This document shows, piece after piece, positions 62,573 through 64,000 of a stretch of 64,000 nt of DNA; position 1 is the stretch's first letter; each line of letters begins with the position of its first letter. The position numbers were made by a program, and so were the translations under genes. The stretch lies in NCBI GenBank assembly GCA_949752735.1, contig OX457040.1:7959097-8023096 (forward strand), in the 5' to 3' direction. This stretch comes from Lumbricus terrestris (lineage: Eukaryota > Annelida > Clitellata > Crassiclitellata > Lumbricidae). A model generated the notes under the pieces. That model saw nothing but the letters and a program-made list of their open reading frames with translations. It did no database searches and was not told the DNA's origin.

Positions 62573-62737
62573 CTCCACTACTGCAGGCTTACGGTTTTCG
62601 AGTGACATTCTGAAATCATCCCTGATTTCAACAAAGCGTCGTAACTTAGAATTTATCTTCATTCTTAGACCGGTTAATAAAATCTTCAAGGAGGTCGACT
62701 AGATGAACGGCAGTTGCAGACGAAATATATTATTAAG

Positions 62738-63200
62738 CACTGTGTATTTCATGTTTTTATACGACACCTTCGAAACGTATTCCATCGATATTATATATTT
62801 AAAAGATCGCCAAAAGCTCAGATACAAGTCAATTGGCAGGATATGAATTTATTGCACAACTTCTTCTACTAAAAAAGGTGTGAATTTTTATTAAAATTAC
62901 CATAACAGACACAAGCCTAAACGTTTGATAAATTCAGACAAATTGTCCATCCAACTGCCTTTGATGACACTGTGTATTTCATGTTTTTATACGACACCTT
63001 CGAAACGTATTCCATCGATGTTATATATTTAAAAGGTCGCTGAAAAGCTGAGATAGGAGTCAATTGGCAGAATATAAATTTATTGCACAACTTCTTCTAC
63101 TAAAAAAGGTGTGAATTTTTATTAAAATTACCATAACAGACACAAGCCTAAACGTTTTATAGATTCAGACAAATTGTCCATCCAACTGCCTTTGATGACA
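62738..63200 (+). repeat. 230-bp tandem duplication
   Basis: Two head-to-tail copies start at CACTGTGTATTTCATG (62738 and 62968). They share ACGACACCTTCGAAACGTAT, then TATTGCACAACTTCTTCTAC, then AATTGTCCATCCAACTGCCT, and differ at roughly a dozen positions. A partial palindrome-like ACACCTTCGAAACG...AAAAAGGTGTGAAT lies within each. The duplication is recent. Confidence 0.95.
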
Positions 63201-63204
63201 TGAT

Positions 63205-63440
63205 ATGATTTATCGCTACATGCTGAAAATCGCTGAACTAATACGCCCAAGTTGTATTACATCGCTCATTCTACTGCAATGTCTTAGCATGGAACCGATA
63301 TACTGCAAAATTATTTCGTGGAATGATAGTGCTTTTCTCTATCAATTAGTGGAGCCTTATGAAGCGCTTGGTAGGCTAGACGTTTTCGGTGGACACTTAG
63401 AACCAAACGTGGACATAGGCGCAACCACCCTATGGGACCC
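63205..63440 (+). other. Unassigned segment
   Basis: A 101-codon plus frame starts with ATG at 63205, but its second half runs into the CCCCAACTTTT repeats. The product has no recognisable motif. Confidence 0.25.
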
Positions 63441-63449
63441 ACGGGACGC

Positions 63450-63562
63450 GCCCCCCCAACTTTTGAGTGGTCCCCTAGCTTTATTATTATGGTTCCCCCC
63501 CAACTTTTAGGACGTGATTCATTATGGTACCCGCCCCAACTTTTAGGACGTGATTCATTATG
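63450..63562. repeat. C-rich short tandem units
   Basis: CCCCCAACTTTTAGGACGTG, then ATTCATTATGGT occurs twice (about 39-bp period), with an earlier CCCCCCAACTTTTGAGTGG variant. Confidence 0.85.
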
Positions 63563-63864
63563 AACGTGGAATGGCATGAACATTGAAGGAATTAAACACG
63601 CATTTATTTATCCAATAAAGCCTATCAGGCCTAGCCTATTTGAGAACAAGTTCTTGAATTACGTAGACGAATGCTAATAAAAACATAATAGGCCTACTTA
63701 CATAAAAGCGATTTAATATTCTGGGTTTTTTATTAATAATTTTCACGCTTTCAGAATGCGATTTGGCCAAATTCGCTGTGGCGGACGTTGGTAAAACAAT
63801 GAATGTCTATGAAGACATGCACTAGTAATAATTATAATTATGATATTAATAATTAAAACTTCCA

Positions 63865-63945
63865 TATAGAGCTGTATTATGCCTAACAAATTTCTTCCGA
63901 GGGCAGCGGCATCTGTTGTCATAAGCCCTCGTCAAATCTGGATCC
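63865..63945 (+). mobile_element. SINE-B copy, older variant
   Basis: GAGCTGTATTATGCCTAACA, then AATTTCTTCCGAGGGCAGCG, then GCATCTGTTGTCATAAGCCC, then TCGTCAAATCTGGATCCATC. The stem is CGAGGGC/GCCCTCG, different in sequence from the young copies but perfectly paired. Confidence 0.9.
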
Positions 63946-64000
63946 ATCCAACCAAACTTCCATGCAACTCCCCAATGCAAACTTTTAAGCAAATCACGCA

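Overview
The window is animal nuclear DNA with no intact host gene that I can support. It is AT-rich and holds simple-sequence arrays, tRNA-derived SINEs, 5'-truncated non-LTR retrotransposons of CR1/L2-like and RTE-like type, hAT-like miniature elements with 8-bp target duplications, and one internally deleted piggyBac-like element. This repeat mix fits an aquatic invertebrate. The species cannot be determined from the sequence, and no bacterial or organellar signature was seen.

Layout. 0-13 kb: a (CAGA)n array, hAT-like MITEs at 1.1, 2.96 and 5.5 kb, local direct duplications at 2.6/3.3 and 6.8/7.3 kb, and an 815-bp fold-back structure at 9.4-10.2 kb. 13-20 kb: long trinucleotide arrays, a 32-bp-arm hairpin at 15.2 kb, LINE remnants, a hAT-like element at 17.1 kb, and a piggyBac-like element at 18.2-19.4 kb that keeps the C-terminal zinc-binding domain. 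20-35 kb: more hAT-like elements (20.4, 22.4, 24.0, 32.9 kb), LINE fragments, a 48-bp tandem array at 32.7-33.4 kb, and an RTE-like LINE with a 13-bp target duplication at 34.4-35.1 kb. 35-48 kb: a large inverted repeat at 36.7 kb, a LINE fragment with a 12-bp duplication, a 3.1-kb hAT-like composite that contains a CR1/L2-like LINE (40.2-43.4 kb), a pure (TCCG)n array of about 550 bp, and an 875-bp element with GCGCGC-rich inverted ends. 48-64 kb: many copies of a short retroposon called here SINE-B, a 2.5-kb hAT-like composite carrying its own minisatellite (53.5-56.1 kb), and a 230-bp tandem duplication at 62.7-63.2 kb.

How the pieces work together. CR1/L2-like LINEs and several SINEs end in the same hairpin tail (a GGAGCGCCTC arm pairing with GGGGCGCT, followed by TATAAA), which suggests the SINEs use a LINE enzyme. 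SINE-B ends in a stem-loop plus (ATCC)n, and its tail appears to have seeded the giant (TCCG)n array. Older repeats, called R1 to R7 here, occur several times and serve as empty-site references for younger insertions. Much of the window is therefore nested insertions whose relative order can be read.

Family names (SINE-B, S1, S2, T2, R1-R7, A, H) are labels used only in this report. Boundaries without target duplications are approximate. Most reading frames in the window come from non-ATG starts or low-complexity DNA and were left out.
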